Source: Eutreptiella sp. 'Long Island Sound 2002' | Lineage: Eukaryota > Euglenozoa > Euglenophyceae > Eutreptiales > Eutreptiaceae | Assembly (NCBI GenBank): GCA_964036045.1 | Contig: CAXIWF010000877.1 | Location: forward strand, 57,866 to 121,865 | Direction: 5' to 3' | Length of the DNA: 64,000 bases | In this document: piece after piece, positions 22,306 through 33,553 of the stretch | Position numbering within the stretch: position 1 is the first letter of the stretch | How the letters are laid out: each line of letters opens with the position of its first letter | Notes under the pieces: generated by a model | What the model saw: only the letters and a program-made list of their open reading frames with translations | Told to the model about the DNA's origin: nothing | Database searches by the model: none | Translations under genes and position numbers: made by a program

Positions 22306-24384
22306 TTGAGAATTTTCCGAGAATTTTCCGAGAATTTTCCGAGAATTTTCCGAGAATTTCCCGAGAATTTTCCGTCAATTTTCCGAGAATTTTCCGAGAA
22401 TTTTCCGAGAATTTTCCGAGAATTTTCTGAGAATTTTCCGAGAATTTTCCGAGAATTTTCCGAGAATTTTCCGAGAATTTTCCGAGAATTTTCCGAGAAT
22501 TTTCCGAGATTTTCCCGAGAATTTTCCGAGAATTTTCCGAGAATTTTCCCAGAATTTTCCGAGAATTTTCCGAGAATTTTCCGAGAATTTTCCGAGAATT
22601 TTCCGAGAATTTTCCGAGAATTTTCCGAGAATTTTCCGAGAATTTTCCGAGAAATTTCCGAGAATTTTCCGAGAATTTTCCGAGAATTTTCCGAGAATTT
22701 TCCGAGAATTTTCTGGGAATTTTCCGAGAATTTTCTGAGAATTTTCCGAGAATTTTCCGAGAATTTTCCGAGAATTTTCCGAGAATTTTCCGAGAATTTT
22801 CCGAGAATTTTCCGAGAATTTTCCGAGAATTTTCCGAGAATTTTCTGAGAATTTTCCGACAATTTTCCGAGAATTTTCCGAGAATTTTCCGAGAATTTTC
22901 CGAGAATTTTCCGAGAATTTTCCGAGAATTTTCCGTCAATTTTCCGAGAATTTTCCGAGAATTTTCCGAGATTTTTCCGAGAATTTTCTGAGAATTTTCC
23001 GAGAATTTTCCGACGATTTTCTGAGAATTTTCCGAGAATTTTCCGAGAATTTTCCGGGAATTTTCCGAGAATTTTCAGAGAATTTTCCGAGAATTTTCTG
23101 AGAATTTTCCGAGAATTTTCCGAGAATTTTCCAAGATTTTTCCGAGAATTTTCCGAGAATTTTCCGAGAATTTTCCGAGAATTTTCCGAGAATTTTCCGA
23201 GAATTTCCGGAGAATTTTCCGAGAATTTTCCGAGAATTTTCCGAGAATTTTCCGAGAATTTTCGGAGAATTTTCCGAGAATTTTCCGTCAATTTTCCAAG
23301 AATTTTCCGAGAATTTTCCGAGATACTTCCGAGAATTTTCCGAGAATTTTCCGAGAATTTTCCGACGATTTTCTGAGAAATTTCCGAGAATTTTCCGAAA
23401 ATTTTCCGAGAATTTTCCGAGAATTTTCCGAGAATTTTCCGAGAATTTATTGAGAATTTTCTGAGAATTTTCCGAGAATTTTCCGAGAATTTTCCGAGAA
23501 TTTTCCGAGAATTTTCCGAGAATTTTCTGAGTTTTTTCCGAGAATTTTCCGAGAATTTTCCGAGATTTTTCCGAGAATTTTCCGAGAATTTTCCGAGAAT
23601 TTTCCGAGAATTTTCCGAGAATTTTCCGAGAATTTTACGAGAATTTTCCGAGAATTTTCCGAGAATTTTCTGAGAATTTTCCGAGAATTTTCCGAGAATT
23701 TTCCGAGAATTTTCCGAGATTTTTCTGAGAATTTTCTGAGAATTTTCCGAGAATTTTCCGAGAATTTTCTGAAAATTTTCCGAGAATTTTCCGAGAATTT
23801 TCCGAGAATTTTCCGAGAATTTTCCGAGAATTTTCCGACAATTTTCCGAGAATTTTCCGAGAATTTTCCGAGAATTTTCCGAGAATTTTCCGAGAATTTT
23901 CCGAGAATTTTCCGAGAATTTTCCGAGAATTTTCCGAGATTTTTCCGAGAATTTTCTGAGAATTTTCCGAGAATTTTCCGACGATTTTCTGAGAATTTTC
24001 CGAGAATTTTCCGAGAATTTTCCGAGAATTTTCCGAGAATTTTCCGAGAATTTTCCGAGAATTTTCCGAGAATTTTCCGAGAATTTTCCGAGAATTTTCC
24101 GAGAATTTTCCGAGAATTTTCCGAGAATTTTCCGAGAATTTTCCGAGAATTTTCCGAGAATTTTCCGAGAATTTTCCGAGAATTTTCCGAGAACTTTCTG
24201 AGAATTTTCTGAGAATTTTCCGAGAATTTTCCGAGAATTTTCTGAAAATTTTCCGAGAATTTTCCGAGAATTTTCCGAGAATTTTCCGAGAATTTTCCGA
24301 GAATTTTCCGACAATTTTCCGAGAATTTTCCGAGAATTTTCCGAGAATTTTCCGAGAATTTTCCGAGAATTTTCCGAGAATTTT
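22306..24384. repeat. HOR-A unit with the GATACTT variant, copy 2 (2,079 bp)
   Basis: Follows the HOR-A order with GATTTTCCC near 22,508, CCCAGAA, a GAAATTTCC near 22,651, CTGGGAA, CCGTCAA (22,939), CCGGGAA, CAGAGAA, CCAAGATTTTT, CGGAGAA, CCGTCAA with CCAAGAA, then the rare GATACTTCC at 23,322. ATTGAGAA lies near 23,451, an irregular CTGAGTTTTTTCC near 23,527, ACGAGAA near 23,637, CTGAAAA near 23,770 and again 24,241, CCGACAA near 23,838 and 24,308. It is co-linear with 6,986-9,142; the exclusive GATACTT unit supports common descent of the two. Confidence 0.75.
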
Positions 24385-26056
24385 TTGAGAATTTTCCGAG
24401 AATTTTCCGAGAATTTTCCGAGAATTTTCCGAGAATTTCCCGAGAATTTTCCGTCAATTTTCCGAGAATTTTCCGAGAATTTTCCGAGAATTTTCCGAGA
24501 ATTTTCTGAGAATTTTCCGAGAATTTTCCGAGAATTTTCCGAGAATTTTCCGAGAATTTTCCGAGAATTTTCCGAGAATTTTCCGAGAATTTTCCGAGAA
24601 TTTTCCGAGAATTTTCCGAGAATTTTCCGAGAATTTTCCGAGATTTTCCCGAGAATTTTCCGAGAATTTTCCGAGAATTTTCCCAGAATTTTCCGAGAAT
24701 TTTTCGAGAATTTTCCGAGAATTTTCCGAGAATTTTCCGAGAATTATCCGAGAATTTTCCGAGAATTTTCCGAGAATTTTCCGAGAATTTTCCGAGAATT
24801 TTCCGAGAATTTACCGAGAATTTTCCGAGAATTTTCCGAGAATTTTCTGGGAATTTTCCGAGAATTTTCTGAGAATTTTCCGAGAATTTTCCGAGAATTT
24901 TCCGAGAATTTTCCGAGAATTTTCCGAGAATTTTCCGAGAATTTTCCGAGAATTTTCCGAGAATTTTCCGAGAATTTTCTGAGAATTTTCCGAGAATTTT
25001 CCGAGAATTTTCCGAGAATTTTCCGAGAATTTTCCGAGAATTTTCCGAGAATTTTCCGAGAATTTTCCGTCAATTTTCCGAGAATTTTCCGAGAATTTTC
25101 CGAGATTTTTCCGAGAATTTTCTGAGAATTTTCCGAGAATTTTCCGACGATTTTCTGAGAATTTTCCGAGAATTTTCCGAGAATTTTCTGGGAATTTTCC
25201 GAGAATTTTCAGAGAATTTTCCGAGAATTTTCTGAGAATTTTCCGAGAATTTTCCGAGAATTTTCCAAGATTTTTCCGAGAATTTTCCGAGAATTTTCCG
25301 AGAATTTTCCGAGAATTTTCCGAGAATTTTCCGAGAATTTCCGGAGAATTTTCCGAGAATTTTCCGAGAATTTTCCGAGAATTTTCCGAGAATTTTCGGA
25401 GAATTTTCCGAGAATTTTCCGTCAATTTTCCAAGAATTTTCCGAGAATTTTCCGAGATTTTTCCGAGAATTTTCCGAGAATTTATTGAGAATTTTCTGAG
25501 AATTTTCCGAGAATTTTCCGAGAATTTTCCGAGAATTTTCCGAGAATTTTCCGAGAATTTTCTGAGAATTTTCCGACAATTTTCCGAGAATTTTCCGAGA
25601 TTTTTCCCAGAATTTTCCGAGAATTTTCCGAGAATTTTCCGAGAATTTTCCGAGAATTTTCCGAGAATTTTACGAGAATTTTCCGAGAATTTTCCGAGAA
25701 TTTTCTGAGAATTTTCCGAGAATTTTCCGAGAATTTTCCGAAAATTTTCCGAGAATTTTCCGAGTATTTTCCGAGAATTTACCGAGAATTTATTGAGAAT
25801 TTTCTGAGAATTTTCCGAGAACTTTCCGAGAATTTTCCGAGAATTTTCCGAGAATTTTCCGAGAATTTTCTGAGAATTTTCTGAGAATTTTCCGAGAATT
25901 TTCCGAGAATTTTCTGAAAATTTTCCCAGAATTTTCCGAGAATTTTCCGAGAATTTTCCGAGAATTTTCCGAGAATTTTCCGACAATTTTCCGATAATTT
26001 TCCGAGAATTTTCCGAGAATTTTCCGAGAATTTTCCAAAAATTTTCCGAGAATTTT
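24385..26056. repeat. HOR-A copy of 1,672 bp (152 monomers)
   Basis: L1, then the usual GATTTTCCC near 24,640, CCCAGAA, a TTTTTCGAGAA near 24,699, an ATCCGAGAA variant near 24,744, ACCGAGAA, CTGGGAA, CTGAGAA, CCGTCAA (25,073), GAGATTTTT, CCGACGA-CTGAGAA, CTGGGAA, CAGAGAA, CCAAGATTTTT, CCGGAGAA, CGGAGAA, CCGTCAA with CCAAGAA, ATTGAGAA near 25,487, CCGACAA, a GATTTTTCCCAGAA near 25,600, ACGAGAA, CCGAAAA, a GAGTATTTTCC near 25,764, a second ATTGAGAA near 25,791, paired CTGAGAA, CTGAAAA, CCGACAA with CCGATAA, and CCAAAAA before the next L1. Confidence 0.72.
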
Positions 26057-28700
26057 TTGAGAATTTTCCGAGAATTTTCCGAGAATTTTCCGAGAATTTT
26101 CCGAGAATTTCCCGAGAATTTTCCGTCAATTTTCCGAGAATTTTCCGAGAATTTTCCGAGAATTTTCCGAGAATTTTCTGAGAATTTTCCGAGAATTTTC
26201 CGAGAATTTTCCGAGAATTTTCCGAGAATTTTCCGAGAATTTTCCGAGAATTTTCCGAGAATTTTCCGAGAATTTTCCGAGAATTTTCCGAGAATTTTCC
26301 GAGAATTTTCCGAGAATTTTCCGAGATTTTCCCGAGAATTTTCCGAGAATTTTCCGAGAATTTTCCCAGAATTTTCCGAGAATTTTCCGAGAATTTTCCG
26401 AGAATTTTCCGAGAATTTTCCGAGAATTTTCCGAGAATTTTCCGAGAATTTTCCGAGAATTTTCCGAGAATTTTCCGAGAATTTTCCGGGAATTTACCGA
26501 GAATTTTCCGAGAATTTTCCGAGAATTTTCTGGGAATTTTCCGAGAATTTTCTGAGAATTTTCCGAGAATTTTCCGAGAATTTTCCGAGAATTTTCCGAG
26601 AATTTTCCGAGAATTTTCCGAGAATTTTCCGAGAATTTTCCGAGAATTTTCCGAGAATTTTCTGAGAATTTTCCGAGAATTTTCCGAGAATTTTCCGAGA
26701 ATTTTCCGAGAATTTTCCGAGAATTTTCCGAGAATTTTCCGAGAATTTTCCGTCAATTTTCCGAGAATTTTCCGAGAATTTTCCGAGATTTTTCCGAGAA
26801 TTTTCTGAGAATTTTCCGAGAATTTTCCGACGATTTTCTGAGAATTTTCCGAGAATTTTCCGAGAATTTTCCGGGAATTTTCCGAGAATTTTCAGAGAAT
26901 TTTCCGAGAATTTTCTGAGAATTTTCCGAGAATTTTCCGAGAATTTTCCAAGATTTTTCCGAGAATTTTCCGAGAATTTTCCGAGAATTTTCCGAGAATT
27001 TTCCGAGAATTTTCCGAGAATTTCCGGAGAATTTTCCGAGAATTTTCCGAGAATTTTCCGAGAATTTTCCGACAATTTTCCGAGAATTTTCGGAGAATTT
27101 TCCGAGAATTTTCCGTCAATTTTCCAAGAATTTTCCGAGAATTTTCCGAGATTTTTCCGAGAATTTTCCGAGAATTTATTGAGAATTTTCTGAGAATTTT
27201 CCGAGAATTTTCCGAGAATTTTCCGAGAATTTTCCGAGAATTTTCCGAGAATTTTCTGAGAATTTTCCGACAATTTTCCGAGAATTTTCCGAGATTTTTC
27301 CCAGAATTTTCCGAGAATTTTCCGAGAATTTTCCGAGAATTTTCCGAGAATTTTCTGAAAATTTTCCGAGAATTTTCCGAGAATTTTCCGAGAATTTTCC
27401 GAGAATTTTCCGAGAATTTTCCGACAATTTTCCGAGAATTTTTCCGAGAATTTTCCGAGAATTTTCCGAGAATTTTCCGAGAATTTTCCGAGAATTTTTT
27501 GAGAATTTTCCGAGAATTTTCCGAGAATTTTCCGAGAATTTTCCGAGAATTTCCCGAGAATTTTCCGTCAATTTTCCGAGAATTTTCCGAGAATTTTCCG
27601 AGAATTTTCCGAGAATTTTCTGAGAATTTTCCGAGAATTTTCCGAGAATTTTCCGAGAATTTTCCGAGAATTTTCCGAGAATTTTCCGAGAATTTTCCGA
27701 GAATTTTCCGAGAATTTTCCGAGAATTTTCCGAGAATTTTCCGAGAATTTTCCGAGAATTTTCCGAGATTTTCCCGAGAATTTTCCGAGAATTTTCCGAG
27801 AATTTTCCCAGAATTTTCCGAGAATTTTCCGAGAATTTTCCGAGAATTTTCCGAGAATTTTCCGAGAATTTTCCGAGAATTTTCCGAGAATTTTCCGAGA
27901 ATTTTCCGAGAATTTTCCGAGAATTTTCCGAGAATTTACCGAGAATTTTCCGAGAATTTTCCGAGAATTTTCTGGGAATTTTCCGAGAATTTTCTGAGAA
28001 TTTTCCGAGAATTTTCCGAGAATTTTCCGGAAATTTTCCGAGAATTTTCCGAGAATTTTCCGAGAATTTTCCGAGAATTTTCCGAGAATTTTCCGAGAAT
28101 TTTCTGAGAATTTTCCGAGAATTTTCCGAGAATTTTCCGAGAATTTTCCGAGAATTTTCCGAGAATTTTCCGAGAATTTTCCGAGAATTTTCCGTCAATT
28201 TTCCGAGAATTTTCCGAGAATTTTCCGAGATTTTTCCGAGAATTTTCTGAGAATTTTCCGAGAATTTTCCGACGATTTTCTGAGAATTTTCCGAGAATTT
28301 TCCGAGAATTTTCCGGGAATTTTCCGAGAATTTTCAGAGAATTTTCCGAGAATTTTCTGAGAATTTTCCGACAATTTTCCGAGAATTTTCCAAGATTTTT
28401 CCGAGAATTTTCCGAGAATTTTCCGAGAATTTTCCGAGAATTTTCCGAGAATTTTCCGAGAATTTCCGGAGAATTTTCCGAGAATTTTCCGAGAATTTTC
28501 CGAGAATTTTCCGAGAAGTTTCGGAGAATTTTCCGCGAATTTTCCGTCAATTTTCCAAGAATTTTCCGAGAATTTTCCGAGATTTTTCCGAGAATTTTCC
28601 GAGAATTTATTGAGAATTTTCTGAGAATTTTCCGAGAATTTTCCGAGAATTTTCCGAGAATTTTCCGAGAATTTTCCGAGAATTTTCTGAGAATTTTCCG
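26057..28700. repeat. Tandem duplication of about 1.44 kb within HOR-A copies
   Basis: L1 copies at 26,057 and 27,499 are 1,442 bp apart. The next CCGTCAA units follow both at the same distance (ending 26,756 and 28,198, offset 1,442), the later CCGTCAA at offset 1,431 (27,119 and 28,550), and the CTGAGAATTTTCCGACAA ends near 27,273 and 28,704 also at 1,431. Inside both copies the order GATTTTCCC, CCCAGAA, ACCGAGAA, CTGGGAA, CCGTCAA, CCGACGA, CCGGGAA, CAGAGAA, CCAAGATTTTT, CGGAGAA, CCAAGAA, ATTGAGAA is kept. The first copy ends with a short CTGAAAA-CCGACAA tail and one 12-bp unit near 27,440, which accounts for the single base by which 1,442 exceeds 131 monomers. Confidence 0.8.
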
Positions 28701-30006
28701 ACAATTTTCCGAGAATTTTCCGAGATTTTTCCCAGAATTTTCCGAGAATTTTCCGAGAATTTTCCGAGAATTTTCCGAGAATTTTCCGAGAATTTTACGA
28801 GAATTTTCCGAGAATTTTCCGAGAATTTTCTGAGAATTTTCCGAGAATTTTCCGAGAATTTTCCGAAAATTTTCCGAGAATTTTCCGAGAATTTTCCGAG
28901 AATTTTCCGAGAATTTATTGAGAATTTTCTGAGAATTTTCCGAGAATTTTCCGAGAATTTTCCGAGAATTTTCCGAGAATTTTCCGAGAATTTTCTGAGA
29001 ATTTTCCGAGAATTTTCCGAGAATTTTCCGAGATTTTTCCGAGAATTTTCCGAGAATTTTCCGAGAATTTTCCGAGAATTTTCCGAGAATTTTCCGAGAA
29101 TTTTACGAGAATTTTCCGAGAATTTTCCGAGAATTTTCTGAGAATTTTCCGAGAATTTTCCGACAATTTTCCGAGAATTTTCCGAGAATTTTCTGAGAAT
29201 TTTCTGAGAATTTTCCGAGAATTTTCCGCGAATTTTCTGAAAATTTTCCGAGAATTTTCCGAGAATTTTCCGAGAATTTTCCGAGAATTTTCCGAGAATT
29301 TTCCGACAATTTTCCGAGAATTTTCCGAGAATTTTCCGAGAATTTTCCGAGAATTTTCCGAGAATTTTCCGAGAATTTTCCGAGAATTTTCCGAGCATTT
29401 TCCGAGAATTTTCCGAGAATTTTCTGGGAATTTTCCGAGAATTTTCTGAGAATTTTCCGAGAATTTTCCGAGAATTTTCCGAGAATTTTCCGAGAATTTT
29501 CCGAGAATTTTCCGAGAAATTTCCGAGAATTTTCCGAGAATTTTCCGAGAATTTTCTGAGAATTTTCCGAGAATTTTCCGAGAATTTTCCGAGAATTTTC
29601 CGAGAATTTTCCGAGAATTTTCCGAGAATTTTCCGAGAATTTTCCGTCAATTTTCCGAGAATTTTCCGAGAATTTTCCGAGATTTTTCCGAGAATTTTCT
29701 GAGAATTTTCCGAGAATTTTCTGACGATTTTCTGAGAATTTTCCGAGAATTTTCCGAGAATTTTCCGAGAATTTTCCGAGAATTTTCCGAGAATTTTCAG
29801 AGAATTTTCCGAGAATTTTCTGAGAATTTTCCGAGAATTTTCCGAGAATTTTCCGAGAATTTTCTGAAAATTTTCCGAGAATTTTCCGAGAATTTTCCGA
29901 GAATTTTCCGAGAATTTTCCGAGAATTTTCCGACAATTTTCCGAGAATTTTCCGAGAATTTTCCGAGAATTTTCCGAGAATTTTCCGAGAATTTTCCGAG
30001 AATTTT
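27499..30006. repeat. HOR-A copy of 2,508 bp (228 monomers)
   Basis: The left half is the second copy of the 1.44-kb duplication. The right half continues past CCGACAA near 28,700 with GATTTTTCCCAGAA, ACGAGAA, CCGAAAA, ATTGAGAA near 28,914, GAGATTTTT, ACGAGAA, CTGAGAA with CCGACAA near 29,160, CCGCGAA near 29,229, CTGAAAA, CCGACAA, a GAGCATTTTCC unit near 29,395, CTGGGAA, GAAATTTCC, CCGTCAA near 29,645, CTGACGA-CTGAGAA near 29,722, CAGAGAA near 29,798, CTGAAAA and CCGACAA. This is the most complete HOR-A after 15,501-17,865. Confidence 0.72.
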
Positions 30007-33000
30007 TTGAGAATTTTCCGAGAATTTTCCGAGAATTTTCCGAGAATTTTCCGAGAATTTCCCGAGAATTTTCCGTCAATTTTCCGAGAATTTTCCGAGA
30101 ATTTTCCGAGAATTTTCCGAGAGTTTTCTGAGAATTTTCTGAGAATTTTCCGAGAATTTTCCGAGAGTTTTCCGAGAATTTTCCGAGAATTTTCCGAGAG
30201 TTTTCCGAGAATTTTCCGAGAATTTTCCGAGAATTTTCCGAGAATTTTCCGAGAATTTTTCGAGAATTTTCCGGGAATTTTCCGAGAATTTTCCGAGAAT
30301 TTTCCGAGAATTTTCCGAGAATTTTCCGAGAATTTTCCGAGAATTTTCCGCCAATTTTCCGAGAATTTTCCGAGAATTTTCCGAGAATTTTCCGTCAATT
30401 TTCCGAGAATTTTCCGAGAATTTTCCGACGATTTTCTGAGAATTTTCCGAGAATTTTCCGAGAATTTTCCGAGATTTTCCCGAGAATTTTCCGAGAATTT
30501 TCCGAGAAATTTCCGAGAATTTTCCGAGAATTTTCCGATAATTTTCCGAGACATTTCCAAGAATTTTCCGAGAATTTTCAGAGAATTTTCTGAGAATTTT
30601 CCGAGAATTTTCCGAGAATTTTCCGAGAATTTTCGGAGAATTTTCCGAGAATTTTCCGTCAATTTTCCGAGAATTTTCCGAGAATTTTCCGAGATTTTTC
30701 CGAGAATTTTCCGAGAATTTTCCGAGAATTTTCCGACGATTTTCTGAGAAATTTCCGAGAATTTTCCGAGAATTTTCCGAGAATTTTCCGAGAATTTTCC
30801 GAGAATTTTCCGGGAATTTTCCGAGAATTTTCCGAGAATTTTCCGAGAATTTTCCGTCAATTTTCCGAGAATTTTCCGAGAATTTTCCGAGAATTTTCCG
30901 TCAATTTTCCGAGAATTTTCCGAGAATTTTCCGAGAATTTTCCGAGAATTTTCCGAGAATTTTCCGAGAATTTTCCGAGAATTTTCCGAGAATTTTCCGA
31001 GAATTTTCCGAGAATTTTCCGAGAATTTTCCGAGAATTTTCGGGGAATTTTCCGAGAATTTTCTGAGAATTTTCCGAGAATTTTCCGAGAATTTTCCGAG
31101 AATTTTCCGAGAATTTTCCGAGAATTTTCCGAGAATTTTCCGAGAATTTTCCGAGAATTTACCGAGAATTTTGTGAGAATTTTCCGAGAATTTTCCGAGA
31201 ATTTTCCGAGAATTTTCCGAGAATTTTCCGAGAATTTTCCGAGAATTTTCCGAGAATTTTCCGTCAATTTTCCGAGAATTTTCCGAGAATTTTCCGAGAT
31301 TTTTCCGAGAATTTTCTGAGAATTTTCCGAGAATTTTCCGACGATTTTCTGAGAATTTTCCGAGAATTTTCCGAGAATTTTCCGAGAATTTTCCCAGAAT
31401 TTTCAGAGAATTTTCCGAGAATTTTCTGAGAATTTTCCGAAAATTTTCCGAGAATTTTCCGAGATTTTTCCGAGAATTTTCCGAGAATTTTCCGAGAATT
31501 TTCCGAGAATTTTCCGAGAATTTTCCAATTTTCCGAGAATTTTCCGAGAATTTTCCGAGAATTTTCCGAGAATTTTCCGAGAATTTTCCGAGAATTTTCC
31601 GAGAATTTTACGAGAATTTTCGGAGAATTTTCCGAGAATTTTCCGAGAATTTTCCGAGAATTTTCCGAGAATTTTCGGAGAATTTTCCGAGAATTTCCCG
31701 TCAATTTTCCGAGAATTTTCCGAGAATTTTCCGAGATTTTTCCGAGAATTTTCCGAGAATTTTCCGAGAATTTTCCGACGATTTTCTGAGAAATTTCCGA
31801 GAATTTTCCGAGAATTTTCCGAGAATTTTCCGAGAATTTTCCGAGGATTTTCCCAGAATTTATTGAGAATTTTCTGAGAATTTTCCCAGAATTTATTGAG
31901 AATTTTCCGAGAATTTTCCGAGAATTTTCCGAGAATTTTCCGAGAATTTTCCGAGAATTTTCCGAGAATTTTCCGAGAATTTTCCGAGAATTTTCCGAGA
32001 ATTTTCCGAGAATTTTCCGAGAATTTTCCGAGAATTTTCCGAGAATTTTCTGAGAATTTTCCGAGAATTTTCCGAGAATTTTCCGAGAATTTTCCGAGAA
32101 TTTTCCGAGAATTTTCTGAGAATTTTCTGAGAATTTTCCGAGAATTTTCCGAGAATTTTCTGAAAATTTTCCGAGAATTTTCCGAGAATTTTCCGACGAT
32201 TTTCTGAGAAATTTCCGAGAATTTTCCGAGAATTTTCCGAGAATTTTCCGAGAATTTTCCGAGAATTTTCTGAGAATTGTCCGAGAATTTTCCGAGAATT
32301 TTCCGAGAATTTTCCGTCAATTTTCCGAGAATTTTCCGAGAATTTTCCGTCAATTTTCCGAGAATTTTCCGAGAATTTTCCGAGAATTTTCCGAGAATTT
32401 TCCGAGAATTTTCCGAGAATTTTCCGAGAATTTTCCGAGAATTTTCCGAGAATTTTCTGAGAATTTTCCGAGAATTTTCTGGGAATTTTCCGAGAATTTT
32501 CTGAGAATTTTCCGAGAATTTTCCGAGAATTTTCCGAGAATTTTCCGAGAATTTTCCGAGAATTTTCCGAGAATTTTCCAAGAATTTTCCGAGAATTTTC
32601 CGAGAATTTTCTGAGAATTTTCCGAGAATTTTCCGAGAATTTTCCGAGAATTTTCCGAGAATTTTCCGAGAATTTTCCGAGAATTTTCCGTCAATTTTCC
32701 GAGAATTTTCCGAGAATTTTCCGAGATTTTTCCGAGAATTTTCTGAGAATTTTCCGAGAATTTTCCGACGATTTTCTGAGAATTTTCCAAGAATTTTCCG
32801 AGAATTTTCCGAGAATTTTCCGAGAATTTTCAGAGAATTTTCCGAGAATTTTCTGAGAATTTTCCGAAAATTTTCCGAGAATTTTCCGAGATTTTTCCGA
32901 GAATTTTCCGAGAATCTTCCGAGAATTTTCCGAGAATTTTCCGAGAATTTTCCAATTTTCCGAGAATTTTCCGAGAATTTTCCGAGAATTTTCCGAGAAT

Positions 33001-33553
33001 TTTCCGAGAATTTTCCGAGAATTTTCCGAGAATTTTCCGAGAATTTTCCGAGAATTTTCGGAGAATTTTCTGAGAATTTTCCGAGAATTTTCCGAGATTT
33101 TTTCGAGAATTTTCCGAGAATTTTCCGAGAATTTTCCGACGATTTTCTGAGAAATTTCCGAGAATTTTCCGAGAATTTTCCGAGGATTTTCCGAGATTTT
33201 TCCGAGAATTTTCCGAGAATTTTCCGAGAATTTTCCGAGAATTTTCCGAGAATTTTCCGAGAATTTTCCGAGAATTTTCCGAGAATTTTCCGAGAATTTT
33301 CCGAGAATTTTCCGAGAATTTTCCGAGAATTTTCCGAGAATTTTCCGAGAATTTTCCGAGAATTTTCTGAGAATTTTCTGAGAATTTTCCGAGAATTTTC
33401 CGAGAATTTTCTGAAAATTTTCCGAGAATTTTCCGAGATTTTTCCGAGAATTTTCCGAGAATTTTCCGAGAATTTTCCGACAATTTTCCGAGAATTTTCC
33501 GAGAATTTTCCGAGAATTTTCCGAGAATTTTCCGAGAATTTTCCGAGAATTTT
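30007..33553. repeat. HOR-B, copy 3 (3,547 bp)
   Basis: Order: L1; several CCGAGAG and CTGAGAA units near 30,120-30,200; CCGGGAA near 30,270; B block (30,348-30,563, 44 bp shorter than in copies 1 and 2); CCGTCAA near 30,859 and 30,900; a CGGGGAA unit near 31,039; CCGTCAA near 31,264; CAGAGAA near 31,405; CCAA at 31,525; CGGAGAA; CCCGTCAA near 31,700; ATTGAGAA near 31,859 and 31,895; CTGAAAA; CCGACGA; ATTGTCC at 32,277 (here behind CTGAGAA); CCGTCAA near 32,317 and 32,348; CTGGGAA at 32,479; CCAAGAA; CAGAGAA at 32,831; second CCAA at 32,952; CTGAAAA and CCGACAA; L1. Both CCAA units are present, as expected for full HOR-B. Confidence 0.76.
30348..30563. repeat. B block, copy 3 (216 bp)
   Basis: Four units (44 bp) shorter than copies 1 and 2; the GAGATTTTT-containing units between CCGTCAA and CCGACGA are missing. 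It keeps the GAAATTTCC unit near 30,510. Confidence 0.8.
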
